From Thermoplasmatota archaeon (GTDB lineage: Archaea > Thermoplasmatota > E2 > DHVEG-1), in contig JAUWIE010000123.1 in NCBI GenBank assembly GCA_030605515.1, forward strand, positions 1 through 13,936: a DNA stretch of 13,936 nucleotides, read 5' to 3'. Every line of letters starts with the position of its first letter. Position 1 is the first letter of the stretch. This document shows positions 7,615 through 13,547 of this stretch, piece by piece. Made by a program: the position numbers and the translations under genes. The notes below the pieces were generated by a model that was not told the origin of the DNA, made no database searches, and saw only the letters and a program-made list of their open reading frames with translations.

Positions 7615-8009
7615 ATAAAAAGAATATTATTATCAAGTTTATAATATTATTTGTTATTTAATTTATTTAATTGCTCTTTTTCCACTCCCATACAAAAACA
7701 ACAAATACTTACAGAGCTAACGAAACTTTTTATTTTCATAGAACAGGAAGAACTATCATTTATACAGAATGGCATAGGGCTGAACTAAAACTCTTATCTC
7801 TTTTTTTTCTTCCATTATTTCTCCACCTTCATTCTTTAAGCCAATATTATCTACTTATGCTTAGTTATTGATACGTTCTATTGATTGTTAATGTCCTTGT
7901 TGATTAATCCAATAGGGCCTCTGAATCAGCAGCCATTGCAATACCAAATTTAGATATGTTGGTTAAAACCAAGGTCATTTGTTTTCTTCTTTTTTTTCAA
8001 ATCTTACAA
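7615..8009. other. Gene-poor stretch holding decayed coding remnants
   Basis: About 395 bp without an intact gene. Two minus-strand stubs are visible: an Ntn-hydrolase-like N-terminus (7904-7978) and a 19-codon reading frame at 7756-7815 (MEEKKEIRVLVQPY...) that has a good AGGTGGAG motif 6 bases before its ATG and then stops. Low-complexity T/A runs fill much of the rest. It reads as the scar of one or more lost genes. A plus-strand frame at 7671-7871 is open but unconvincing. Confidence 0.45.
7904..7978 (-). pseudogene. N-terminal stub of a proteasome-like (Ntn-hydrolase) gene
   Basis: The ATG at 7978 opens MTLVLTNISKFGIAMAADSE, 24 residues before a TAA. The pattern M-T-L-V-L-T...-x-G-I-x-M-A-A-D-S is what the start of proteasome beta/HslV-like proteins looks like, with a Thr right after Met and 'G-I-x-M-A-A-D-S' on the second strand. 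No continuation is found in any frame on this strand. It is therefore a truncated relic, lying 31 bp downstream of the stop of the 400-residue gene. A chance match is possible given its length. Confidence 0.4.
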
Positions 8010-9212
8010 TTAATATTTCCATCTTTTTACAATGAGACCTGGCTTGGACGTTGCTAAGTCACATAAATTTTTTTTAGTGGATGTTAAGGTTTGAGCAATT
8101 TTTCTACTAGGTTTTTTCTTCTCTTTAATAATATCAGCAATTCCTCCGATTACTATGGGAATTAAAGACCAAGGTACATCCAGAAAGTATATTCCAGTCA
8201 CCCCTGTAGTTAATAAAATCCCTGATCTTAATGCCGCATCAATTTGTTCCTCAAGGAGATGAGAATAAAATTTAATATTTATTTTTTTAGCAGTAATTTG
8301 AGCTTGTTCAAATCCTTCGCTTTCATTAAATTCTAGATTATCCAACTCGTTTATTTCCTTACCAAAATAAGCTTCTTGTGCTCTTTGGATGTTTTTAGTC
8401 CAATGTAAAATTCTGTCTTGAGGTTTTTGTTCCGTCATAGCACTATTAAAAATAATATGAGAAAAATATTCTGCTATCCAAGAGATCTCATATTTATCCC
8501 CTTTTGAAAACGGTATCATGAAATGTTGTCTCATTGGGTGAGGCATAATATCCCATCCTTCTAAAGTAGCGATAATATGGTGATATTTACCACGTAGGAT
8601 AGCTGATGCAATAAACGCATCCTTTGCTAAGTCAAAATCATTATCGAGATTTTTCCCTTTTGACCACATTTTAACTTGATGTATATCTGCAGTCTTTTTC
8701 CATAGTTTTTTCAAATTCTTCTGCGGAATTTGAAGAACAAAAGATAATTCTCTGATCATTTCAATATCAAAAAGGCCTTGTAAACGATATGAGTGATCAA
8801 CCCAAGCATGTGGGATAGTCCATTTTTCCCAATGATTATACCCCTCTTCTTTCTTAGCTTCATTTATAGCATTAATCGCTTCGTCAGTATTGTTATTAAA
8901 CCATTTTCTAAATTCCTGTTTGGCAATATTCTTTTGCGTAGGATCTATCTGGGGATTTTCCTCAATTCCTGCAAGCTTTTTACAAGCTAAATCATAATAT
9001 GAATATAATGGATCATATGTTACTTCTGTTATTCCTAAACTTGATGGAGATGGACTTGGTGCTATTTTGAGATAATGATGATGAATCAGTGCTTGTGTTA
9101 GTTGTGTTAGGCTTTCCCATTCCCAATTGCCCCATTCTTCATTAGCATCATGTAAAGTAAAGCCACTGACTACATTCATTAAAAAAGCCGAATCTATGAA
9201 TCCATAGCTCAT
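8010..9212 (-). CDS. 400-residue unknown protein with C-terminal hydrophobic segment
   Basis: I recognise no family. The first 330 residues are soluble, rich in Trp and His (WGNWEWESL, HHHYLKI, HAWVDHSYR, LRGKYHHII). A hydrophobic segment at about 331-360 (GILLTTGVTGIYF and following) is followed by a basic tail. The N-terminal YGFIDSAFLMNV and the later Asp-rich LAKDAFIASAILRGKYH are loosely like PIN-type nuclease strands and helices, but the match is too weak for a call. AGAGG lies about 11 bases before the ATG. It is probably the last gene of a unit with the 21-codon ORF and the two-helix protein upstream, separated from them by 37 bp. Confidence 0.6.
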   Translation of the reverse strand: MSYGFIDSAFLMNVVSGFTLHDANEEWGNWEWESLTQLTQALIHHHYLKIAPSPSPSSLGITEVTYDPLYSYYDLACKKLAGIEENPQIDPTQKNIAKQEFRKWFNNNTDEAINAINEAKKEEGYNHWEKWTIPHAWVDHSYRLQGLFDIEMIRELSFVLQIPQKNLKKLWKKTADIHQVKMWSKGKNLDNDFDLAKDAFIASAILRGKYHHIIATLEGWDIMPHPMRQHFMIPFSKGDKYEISWIAEYFSHIIFNSAMTEQKPQDRILHWTKNIQRAQEAYFGKEINELDNLEFNESEGFEQAQITAKKINIKFYSHLLEEQIDAALRSGILLTTGVTGIYFLDVPWSLIPIVIGGIADIIKEKKKPSRKIAQTLTSTKKNLCDLATSKPGLIVKRWKY

Positions 9213-9249
9213 ATTGATTTTTCCTCTTCATTTTCAAATCCTTTAAGAT

Positions 9250-9315
9250 TTATTTAATTTTTCTGATCCAATCTCGTAAATCGTGCCACCACCATCTACC
9301 ATTCTCATATTTCAT
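9250..9315 (-). CDS. 21-residue Trp-rich mini-ORF coupled to upstream gene
   Basis: The ATG at 9315 follows the stop of the two-helix membrane-protein gene by a single base (TAA-G-ATG), so translation by re-initiation is likely. It encodes MKYENGRWWWHDLRDWIRKI plus a final Lys, then TAA. Four Trp and a basic, amphipathic C-terminal half are striking for so short a frame. It could be a real small peptide, a leader that couples the genes on either side, or a leftover of a longer gene. No homologue is known to me. Confidence 0.35.
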   Translation of the reverse strand: MKYENGRWWWHDLRDWIRKIK

Positions 9316-9316
9316 C

Positions 9317-9559
9317 TTAACTTGTTTTTTCAAATCTATGGTTAATCATAATTGAAAATAAAACAAAAAGAATAACGATAATCAAAAGCATTGTAAAAAA
9401 ATCAATTTTTGTCCAAAAATTAGGGCTATCAATGAACCTATAATAACTTGTTACAAATACATTTCCGAGAATTCCAAATAAAGCTGCCAAAATTATTCCA
9501 ACTAGGAACATAGTCTGATCTTTTGTACTCATTATTTGTTTCTTTTTTGTCATTATCAA
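9317..9559 (-). CDS. Small two-helix membrane protein, unknown
   Basis: The 80-codon frame starts at a TTG (9559), with ATGs at codons 3 and 10. Two hydrophobic helices (TMFLVGIILAALFGILGNVF and FFTMLLIIVILFVLFSIMI) are separated by a short loop. The C-terminus is basic. TATTTATA at 9565-9572 (TATAAATA on the coding strand) looks like the TATA box and would place the RNA start near 9543. The real start is then probably codon 10 (ATG at 9532, MSTKDQ), giving about 71 residues. It heads a likely unit with the mini-ORF and the 400-residue gene. Confidence 0.5.
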   Translation of the reverse strand: MIMTKKKQIMSTKDQTMFLVGIILAALFGILGNVFVTSYYRFIDSPNFWTKIDFFTMLLIIVILFVLFSIMINHRFEKTS

Positions 9560-9690
9560 ATAAATATTTATAGAAAGTTACTTTATAATACTTTTTTGCC
9601 ATATACACAAGAGAGTTACTTGTACACTGAAAGGATGGTTTTTGTAATAATTAACCCGTTATAACTGTTTATTAATCTCTATTTGAAAAA

Positions 9691-9773
9691 ATGAAGTTCG
9701 AAGTCAATATTATGATAATACTCTCTCTCTCGTATCTTTTGAGATTTAAAACTACAACATTTGCAACATTATA
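9691..9773 (-). pseudogene. Decayed unit of the tandem mini-ORF array
   Basis: On the minus strand this stretch lines up with the other units: I-M-L-Q-M-L, two stops (TAG, TAA), then SKDTRER against SKDSRDE. A one-base loss in the CT run near 9721-9732 then shifts the frame, after which N-I-D-F-E matches N-T-D-V-K. Its paired word is TTG/TTG, within AATGTTG repeated 9 bases apart. It is the outermost copy and looks dead, as expected at the old end of an array. Confidence 0.5.
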
Positions 9774-9796
9774 AGGAGAACATTTGCAACATTATA
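9756..9796. repeat. 18-bp perfect direct repeat flanking AAGGAG
   Basis: AACATTTGCAACATTATA occurs at 9756-9773 and again at 9779-9796, 23 bp apart, with AGGAG between the copies. The second copy sits at the end of the first intact mini-ORF of the array, and the first is part of the decayed unit. It may mark a small duplication made during growth or loss of array units, or a recombination site. Confidence 0.6.
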
Positions 9797-9917
9797 GTTT
9801 ACCCATTTCAATTGCTTTACGTTTAACATCAGTATTAGAAGAAATACTCTCATCTCTCGAATCTTTTTGTTTTAAAAAGTCCAAAAAAGCCCAAATTATA
9901 TCTAAAGACACCCTCAA
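9792..9917 (-). CDS. Array mini-ORF A, 41 residues
   Basis: Starts at a TTG 1 base after the stop of mini-ORF B and reads MRVSLDIIWAFLDFLKQKDS..., ending KAIEMGKL. It shares with the next units the core L-R-[VL]-[ST]-[LI]-D-I-I, then a hydrophobic helix, then KDSRDE and a polar tail with T-D-V-K-R-K-A. The variable pair here is Trp (TGG) and Leu (TTG). A longer in-frame start at 9980 would run back through unit B and is less likely. The TTG start and small size make expression uncertain. Confidence 0.4.
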   Translation of the reverse strand: MRVSLDIIWAFLDFLKQKDSRDESISSNTDVKRKAIEMGKL

Positions 9918-9918
9918 A

Positions 9919-10050
9919 TTAAAGAACGTCCATCTCCATTGCTTTACGTTTAACATCAGTATTAGAAGAAATACTCTCATCTCTCGAATCTTTTGAAAAT
10001 AAAAACTCGCAAATTCCGCAAATTATATCTATAGTCAGTCGCAAGTACAT
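9919..10050 (-). CDS. Array mini-ORF B, 43 residues
   Basis: ATG at 10050 directly abuts the stop of mini-ORF C. The protein begins MYLRLTIDIICGICEFLF and ends KRKAMEMDVL. The variable pair is Cys/Cys (TGC...TGC), giving a C-x-x-C. The half after KDSRDE (SISSNTDVKRKA) matches unit A, whereas the first half matches unit C, so it looks like a recombinant between two unit types. Confidence 0.45.
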   Translation of the reverse strand: MYLRLTIDIICGICEFLFSKDSRDESISSNTDVKRKAMEMDVL

Positions 10051-10191
10051 TTAATAATTTAGAGGAATGCCTTGATCTCTAGCAAATTTTCTAACATCAT
10101 CTTTAGAAAAAAACCTCTCATCTCTCGAATCTTTTTGTTTTAAAAACACGGAAAAAACGGAAATTATATCTATAGACAGTCGCAAGTACAT
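10051..10191 (-). CDS. Array mini-ORF C, 46 residues
   Basis: A complete ORF from ATG (10191) to TAA, exactly one 141-bp period, abutting its neighbours with no spacer. It begins MYLRLSIDIISVFSVFL and ends KFARDQGIPLNY. The variable pair is Ser/Ser (TCC...TCC). Compared with unit A, R is kept with different codons (AGG, CGA), V/L and L/I replace each other, and K-R becomes R-K. These are changes expected if the minus-strand protein is under selection. Composition suggests a short helix and a basic, polar tail; no fold is recognised. Confidence 0.5.
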   Translation of the reverse strand: MYLRLSIDIISVFSVFLKQKDSRDERFFSKDDVRKFARDQGIPLNY

Positions 10192-10338
10192 TTAATAATT
10201 TAGAGGAATGCCATAATCTCTAGCAAATTTTCTAACATCATCTTTAGAAAAAAACCTCTCATCTCTCGAATCTTTTTGTTTTAAAAACACCCGAAAAGCC
10301 CGAATTATATCAAAAGACACACCCGAATCAAAGACCAA
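10192..10338 (-). CDS. Array mini-ORF D (first unit, start uncertain), 48 residues from TTG
   Basis: The frame ends KFARDYGIPLNY with a TAA that touches the ATG of unit C. Upstream it stays open to a TAG near 10384, with no ATG. The best start is a TTG at 10338 (then VFDSGVSFDIIRAFRVF). The variable pair is Arg/Arg (CGG...CGG). It differs from unit C mainly in that pair and in one later codon (Tyr TAT for Gln CAA), with identical DNA between. Its 5' part overlaps, on the opposite strand, the open frame that continues into the plus-strand remnant. Confidence 0.4.
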   Translation of the reverse strand: MVFDSGVSFDIIRAFRVFLKQKDSRDERFFSKDDVRKFARDYGIPLNY

Positions 10339-10339
10339 C

Positions 10340-10660
10340 GAGTATAATCTTTTTAAATATTCAATAGAGTGGGTTATTACTCTCTATATCACCGAAAACC
10401 CTTCAGAGTGTAGAGAAATACTCTTTGAAATTTTCCAGAAAAGAAAAAAAGCTCTTGGGAAAAATGATCGAATTGTAAAGGAAATTTTACGATTTATTGA
10501 TAGGACTAGAAATCTTGGATTAAAACAATGGGGGGATGAAATGAGAGAATTTGAGAAATTGATGAAAGAGTATAAAGAAAAAGGTATTGATATTTCTGAA
10601 GTTAGAAATGATAAAAGATATATAGAGCTTTCAATGAGACATCGAATCAGAAATATGTAA
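10340..10660 (+). pseudogene. 5'-truncated coding remnant, unknown protein
   Basis: This plus-strand frame is open from 10217 to a TAA at 10658-10660 but has no ATG, GTG or TTG in its first 100 codons. The part from 10340 on is clearly protein-like: charged and helical (FEIFQKRKKALGKNDRIVKE, then MREFEKLMKEYKEKGIDISE). It looks like the C-terminal 107 residues of a gene whose start was lost or displaced by the repeat array to its left. A plus-strand frame with AAGGAG and a TTG start at 9784 in the first intact unit lies in the same repeat phase, so loss of the units between would restore a start. No family is recognised. Confidence 0.45.
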
Positions 10661-10662
10661 TC

Positions 10663-10676
10663 AAATAATATTATTT
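10663..10676. terminator. AT palindrome between convergent genes
   Basis: AAATAATATTATTT is a perfect 14-base palindrome between the stop of the plus-strand remnant and the stop of the recombinase gene, followed by T-rich sequence. Archaeal termination often uses T-runs, so it may end transcription in both directions. It is weak because AT palindromes are common in such DNA. Confidence 0.25.
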
Positions 10677-10679
10677 TAT

Positions 10680-12035
10680 TTATTGTTTCCCTTTCTTTTC
10701 TTTGTATTGTTCCCATGTTGTTGCTAGCATGTCGTTGAAATATTCTCGGAATTGTGGATCTTTTAACATATCCTGTGTAGCTATACCTGTATCTACTGCA
10801 GTTGGTGTTATTTCTTCCTTAGTTGGTTTAAGATTGGATCCGCATTTTCCACAGAACTTGTTTGTAGGTACGTTATCCTCGTTACAATTCCAACAAACAA
10901 TATTAATAAGTTTACTAGGTTCAACCTCTTCAGGTTCTTCATATCCTGTTATAACCTTTATTTTATCATCAAGATCTTTAGATGCGAGGTGTACATATCT
11001 ACTAGGCATCTTAGATGTACTACTCCATCCGTATCTTATTCTAAGTTCCATTTCGTTGAAACCTTTTTTACTACAAAGGGTGGCACTGGTGTGACGTAGC
11101 ATATGAGGTGTCAAATCAGTTATACCTGCCATTTTACAATGAAGTCTTAGTTTTCCTTCTATGCCTGGTCTACTAAGACGAAGTTTTTCAAAATCATCGA
11201 GGGAAACTGTTTCATTTTTCACTTTATCAAATACTTTCAAGTATGTTTTCATATCTCTACTATAAAACAATGGTGCATGATCATATTGTTTAAACGGGTG
11301 TGTGTTAAGAAATTCTTTAACGTATTGGGTACTACTTGGTAAAAGGAATAGCCGTATTTTACGTGTACCAGTTTTAAGGTCAACACCTTTCTTAGGAAGT
11401 ATGAAATATCCCCCTAATTTATCGAAACCAACACTGTTGATATTAAGTGATATTAATTCACTGATACGAAGACCTGCATCAAAAAAACCAGCACTGAACA
11501 TCGCTTGGTCCCTACGGTTTTCACAAACATTTAACAATTTAAGAAGATCATCTTCACCTATCAGTTTATCAAGAGGTAACTCTCTATGATTATTAGTAGA
11601 AGTACTAATCCATATTACATTATCAGGATAAGAAAGGGTACGTTGAAATTTCTTACCTTTCATGTATTCTTTTTGATTGAAAAGATATTTGTAAAACCGT
11701 TTAATGTGTGACATGTATTGTTCAATAGTTGATTTCTGCAGACCTTTTTTCGTATAATTTACTTTAGCTCTACCCTGCGGTACATAATCAGTTTCAAGAT
11801 ATCCTTCAAATTTTAACATATCATCTTGAGTGACATCTTTAAAAGAATTGTTTTTAATGTAGCTATCAAGAGCTAAAAGACTTTGTACATCATTCCGCAT
11901 TGTATAATGATTAACTTTGTCTATTCTTTTACGTATAAGTAGATAATTTTTTATATCATCTGCATGTTTTTTATTTCGAAAACTTTTAAACATATTGCCG
12001 ATATACCTATCGACATCGTTGGTACTGGTTACCAT
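10680..12035 (-). CDS. Tyrosine recombinase (phage-integrase/XerD-like) with C-terminal zinc ribbon
   Basis: 451 residues. An N-terminal SAM-like core-binding domain (about 10-125) precedes the catalytic domain (about 155-360). Catalytic residues are visible: Arg190 (DAGLRISEL), a Lys in the hairpin (about 226, GTRKIRLF), His311/Arg314/His315 (HMLRHT), Trp337 in the usual His/Trp place and Tyr347 (SRYVH) as nucleophile. Near the C-terminus Cys381-x2-Cys384 and Cys395-x2-Cys398 form a zinc ribbon, an addition common in archaeal versions. All catalytic positions are present, so it should cut and rejoin DNA. GGTGGT lies 6 bases before the ATG. It shares a TATA-bearing palindromic spacer with the divergent HTH regulator and sits next to the repeat array. 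No att site or tRNA is evident. Confidence 0.9.
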   Translation of the reverse strand: MVTSTNDVDRYIGNMFKSFRNKKHADDIKNYLLIRKRIDKVNHYTMRNDVQSLLALDSYIKNNSFKDVTQDDMLKFEGYLETDYVPQGRAKVNYTKKGLQKSTIEQYMSHIKRFYKYLFNQKEYMKGKKFQRTLSYPDNVIWISTSTNNHRELPLDKLIGEDDLLKLLNVCENRRDQAMFSAGFFDAGLRISELISLNINSVGFDKLGGYFILPKKGVDLKTGTRKIRLFLLPSSTQYVKEFLNTHPFKQYDHAPLFYSRDMKTYLKVFDKVKNETVSLDDFEKLRLSRPGIEGKLRLHCKMAGITDLTPHMLRHTSATLCSKKGFNEMELRIRYGWSSTSKMPSRYVHLASKDLDDKIKVITGYEEPEEVEPSKLINIVCWNCNEDNVPTNKFCGKCGSNLKPTKEEITPTAVDTGIATQDMLKDPQFREYFNDMLATTWEQYKEKKGKQ

Positions 12036-12045
12036 ATCATTACCA

Positions 12046-12101
12046 CCATAATTGTAATGTAGAGGTACTATATAAATTTAATACCTCTCATGCCATTATG
12101 G
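12046..12101. promoter_or_regulatory. Divergent promoter framed by nested inverted repeats
   Basis: Inner arms AGAGGTA (12061-12067) and TACCTCT (12082-12088) flank ACTATATAAATTTAA, a TATA-like core. Outer arms CCATAAT (12046-12052) and ATTATGG (12095-12101) are centred within 1 bp of the same point. The site lies between the starts at 12035 (minus) and 12130 (plus). A dimeric repressor on these arms would cover the TATA element, so control of both genes, perhaps by the HTH protein itself, is likely. Confidence 0.6.
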
Positions 12102-12129
12102 TTATAAGTTTAAACCAGTAGAGTAAAAT

Positions 12130-12834
12130 ATGAACATTAAAAATGCATTATCTGAAAAAATCGCTGGGGAGATCACCCTTAGTCCTAAACCAGGTCAGAC
12201 TATCCGTAAATGGCGAAATGTATTTGATATTTCCCAGACGGATCTTGCATGCTGCTTAGGTATTTCTCCTAGTGTTATTAGTGATTATGAATCAGGTAGG
12301 CGGAAATCTCCTGGCATTCAAACAGTTAAAAAAATAATTAAAGCGTTAATTGAAATTGATGAAAAACATAAAGGGAGTAATATTTTACATCAGTATAAAT
12401 CAATGTTTGATACTGATGAAGGCATTCTTGAGATAATGGAATATCCCTTTTCCATTCCGGCTGATGTTTTTATTAAAAATATTGATGGGAATGTTTTAAC
12501 TTCCGATAACATTGGTATGAATAAAAACGTGAAAGGATTTACACTACTTGATAGCATTAAAACAATAAAGACGATAAACACTTCTGATTATACTCATCTT
12601 TATGGCTGGAACACTGATAGAGCATTAGTATTCACTTGTATTCAATTCGGGAGGAGCCCTATGATCGCGGTACGTGTCCATCCTGTTAAACCCACAGTTG
12701 TTGTTTATCATCAACCTGGAGCAGTGGATTCCCTTGCGGTAAAACTTGCTGAACGTGAAAACATTTCTCTTGTTGTCACAAATCTACCGTTAGGTGAATT
12801 AAAGAAAAAATTGATATCAATTCCGGAGAGATAA
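12130..12834 (+). CDS. Archaeal XRE-family HTH transcriptional regulator (COG1709-like)
   Basis: 234 residues. A Cro/C1-type helix-turn-helix spans about 22-76: IRKWRNVFDISQTDLACCLG, then recognition helix ISPSVISDYESGRR. The remaining 150 residues (from about 115) form the conserved C-terminal domain of a euryarchaeal regulator group: FTLLDSIKTI..., LYGWNTDRALVFT, AVRVHPVKPTVVVYHQPG and SLVVTNLPLGEL. Length and domain order agree with that family. Its target is unknown. It diverges from the recombinase across the nested inverted repeats, and its stop is 3 bases before the zinc mini-protein, so the two are co-transcribed. Base composition is slightly less AT-rich than its left neighbours, and this pair may be part of the core genome. 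Confidence 0.8.
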   Translation: MNIKNALSEKIAGEITLSPKPGQTIRKWRNVFDISQTDLACCLGISPSVISDYESGRRKSPGIQTVKKIIKALIEIDEKHKGSNILHQYKSMFDTDEGILEIMEYPFSIPADVFIKNIDGNVLTSDNIGMNKNVKGFTLLDSIKTIKTINTSDYTHLYGWNTDRALVFTCIQFGRSPMIAVRVHPVKPTVVVYHQPGAVDSLAVKLAERENISLVVTNLPLGELKKKLISIPER

Positions 12835-12837
12835 AAT

Positions 12838-12978
12838 ATGGATCTTATGGGTTTATGTAGTATTTGTGGAAAACCAGATGCTATGCATACATGCAGTTTA
12901 TGTGGAAGACTTGTTTGTAATAGTTGCTTTGATAATATTCATGGTATATGCAATTCATGTAAGATGGGAAAACAATAA
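12838..12978 (+). CDS. 46-residue zinc-binding protein (B-box/HIT-like Cys pairs)
   Basis: Begins 3 bases after the stop of the HTH gene; CGGAGAG in the end of that gene serves as the ribosome-binding site. The protein has CxxC pairs at Cys7/10, Cys19/22, Cys27/30 and Cys38/41, with His17 and His35 between. That is enough for two interleaved zinc sites, as in small B-box or HIT-type fingers. It has no other domain. Small Cys-rich proteins of this sort commonly follow this regulator in methanogens, to my knowledge, which suggests they act together; the partner and role are not known. Confidence 0.75.
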   Translation: MDLMGLCSICGKPDAMHTCSLCGRLVCNSCFDNIHGICNSCKMGKQ

Positions 12979-13038
12979 TGTTTTCATTTATATTAACCCT
13001 AAAAAGAGTATTTTGAATCGAAACTAAGAATCTACTAA

Positions 13039-13527
13039 TTATTTGTGATATTTTTCTTTTGATTGAATATAATATAAACCTTCTTCAGTAATCTTTGCTT
13101 CATACTCAGAAATATATTTTACTAGGCCATGTTTAATCAATTTATTCACTAGGGATTCTAGCTCATCCATTGGAATACCAAGTTTGTTTGTTACTGTTTT
13201 TACATCCATGATCTCATCCGAGTATATCATTTTTAATAGTTGATATTCCATGTCAGCATCAATTGATTTTGTGTAGTCATAGTTATGATATTGATTGGTT
13301 TTTTTCTTTTTATTATAATTTGTTTTTAAACTTGTCTTTTTTTGTGTTTTTGGTATTTGGTCTATAAAACGTTCTATATCTTCTATTGTTTTATTTCTTG
13401 ACTTAAGAATTTCCTCTTTACTTTTTACTTCAAAATTTTTTAATTTCAATTTTCTATTATATGTTTGTTTATCATCATTTGATGATTTTTTATTTTCATA
13501 ATATTGCGATATCCTTTCATTTTCCAT
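13039..13527 (-). CDS. Basic protein with C-terminal winged-helix domain
   Basis: From the ATG at 13527 the protein is 162 residues. I chose this start because AGGTGG lies 9 bases before it and the TATA box at 13589-13598 places the RNA start near 13563, downstream of the longer frame's ATG at 13569. The N-terminal 85 residues are very polar and basic (KKSSNDDKQTYNRKLKLKN, KKKKTNQYHNYDY), probably disordered. The last 70 fold as a winged helix: MEYQLLKMIYSDEIMDVKTV, TNKLGIPMDELESLVNKLIK, HGLVKYISEYEAKITEEGLY. This is a DNA-binding-type domain common in archaeal regulators. It is convergent with the zinc mini-protein. Confidence 0.65.
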   Translation of the reverse strand: MENERISQYYENKKSSNDDKQTYNRKLKLKNFEVKSKEEILKSRNKTIEDIERFIDQIPKTQKKTSLKTNYNKKKKTNQYHNYDYTKSIDADMEYQLLKMIYSDEIMDVKTVTNKLGIPMDELESLVNKLIKHGLVKYISEYEAKITEEGLYYIQSKEKYHK

Positions 13528-13547
13528 GTTTTCCGTCCACCTACTAC

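Larger units (their letters stand above)
9691..10338. repeat. Five-unit tandem array (127/127/141/141-bp spacing) of paralogous mini-ORFs
   Basis: The core TCTCTCGAATCTTTT recurs with its central G at 9732 (decayed, TCTCTCGTATC), 9859, 9986, 10127 and 10268. The units are therefore 127, 127, 141 and 141 bp apart. Units 3 and 4 (counting from the left of the four intact ones) are almost identical except for a short variable block and one codon. The minus strand reads as small ORFs joined stop-to-start; 141 bp is exactly 46 codons plus stop. In every unit a short word occurs twice 9 bp apart and differs between units. It is not a CRISPR array: the units are long, few and protein-like. Confidence 0.75.

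Noticed and set aside
7671..7871. Plus-strand frame of 66 codons
   Set aside because: No ribosome-binding site or promoter, His/Leu/Phe-rich low-complexity end, and it is antisense to a minus-strand stub with a good ribosome-binding site.
9784..9996. Plus-strand frame of 70 codons as a stand-alone gene
   Set aside because: Although AAGGAG precedes its TTG, it runs antisense through units A and B and shows less conservative change between units than the minus-strand frames; kept only as part of the recombination hypothesis.
9691..10338. CRISPR-like array
   Set aside because: Units are 127-141 bp, only five in number, with conserved protein-like content and very short variable words; there are no 25-40 bp repeats with equal spacers and no cas genes.
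10384..10716. Minus-strand frame of 110 codons
   Set aside because: Ser- and Phe-rich antisense of the charged plus-strand remnant, and it overlaps the recombinase 3' end; composition is typical of a shadow frame.
11302..11589. Plus-strand frame of 95 codons
   Set aside because: Lies wholly opposite the catalytic domain of the recombinase, whose active-site residues are all present.
10680..12035. Attachment site or target tRNA next to the recombinase
   Set aside because: No tRNA-like sequence or convincing att direct repeat was found on either side; the nearby 18-bp repeat belongs to the mini-ORF array.
12390..12581. Minus-strand frame of 63 codons
   Set aside because: Antisense of the HTH regulator's conserved middle part, with no start signals.
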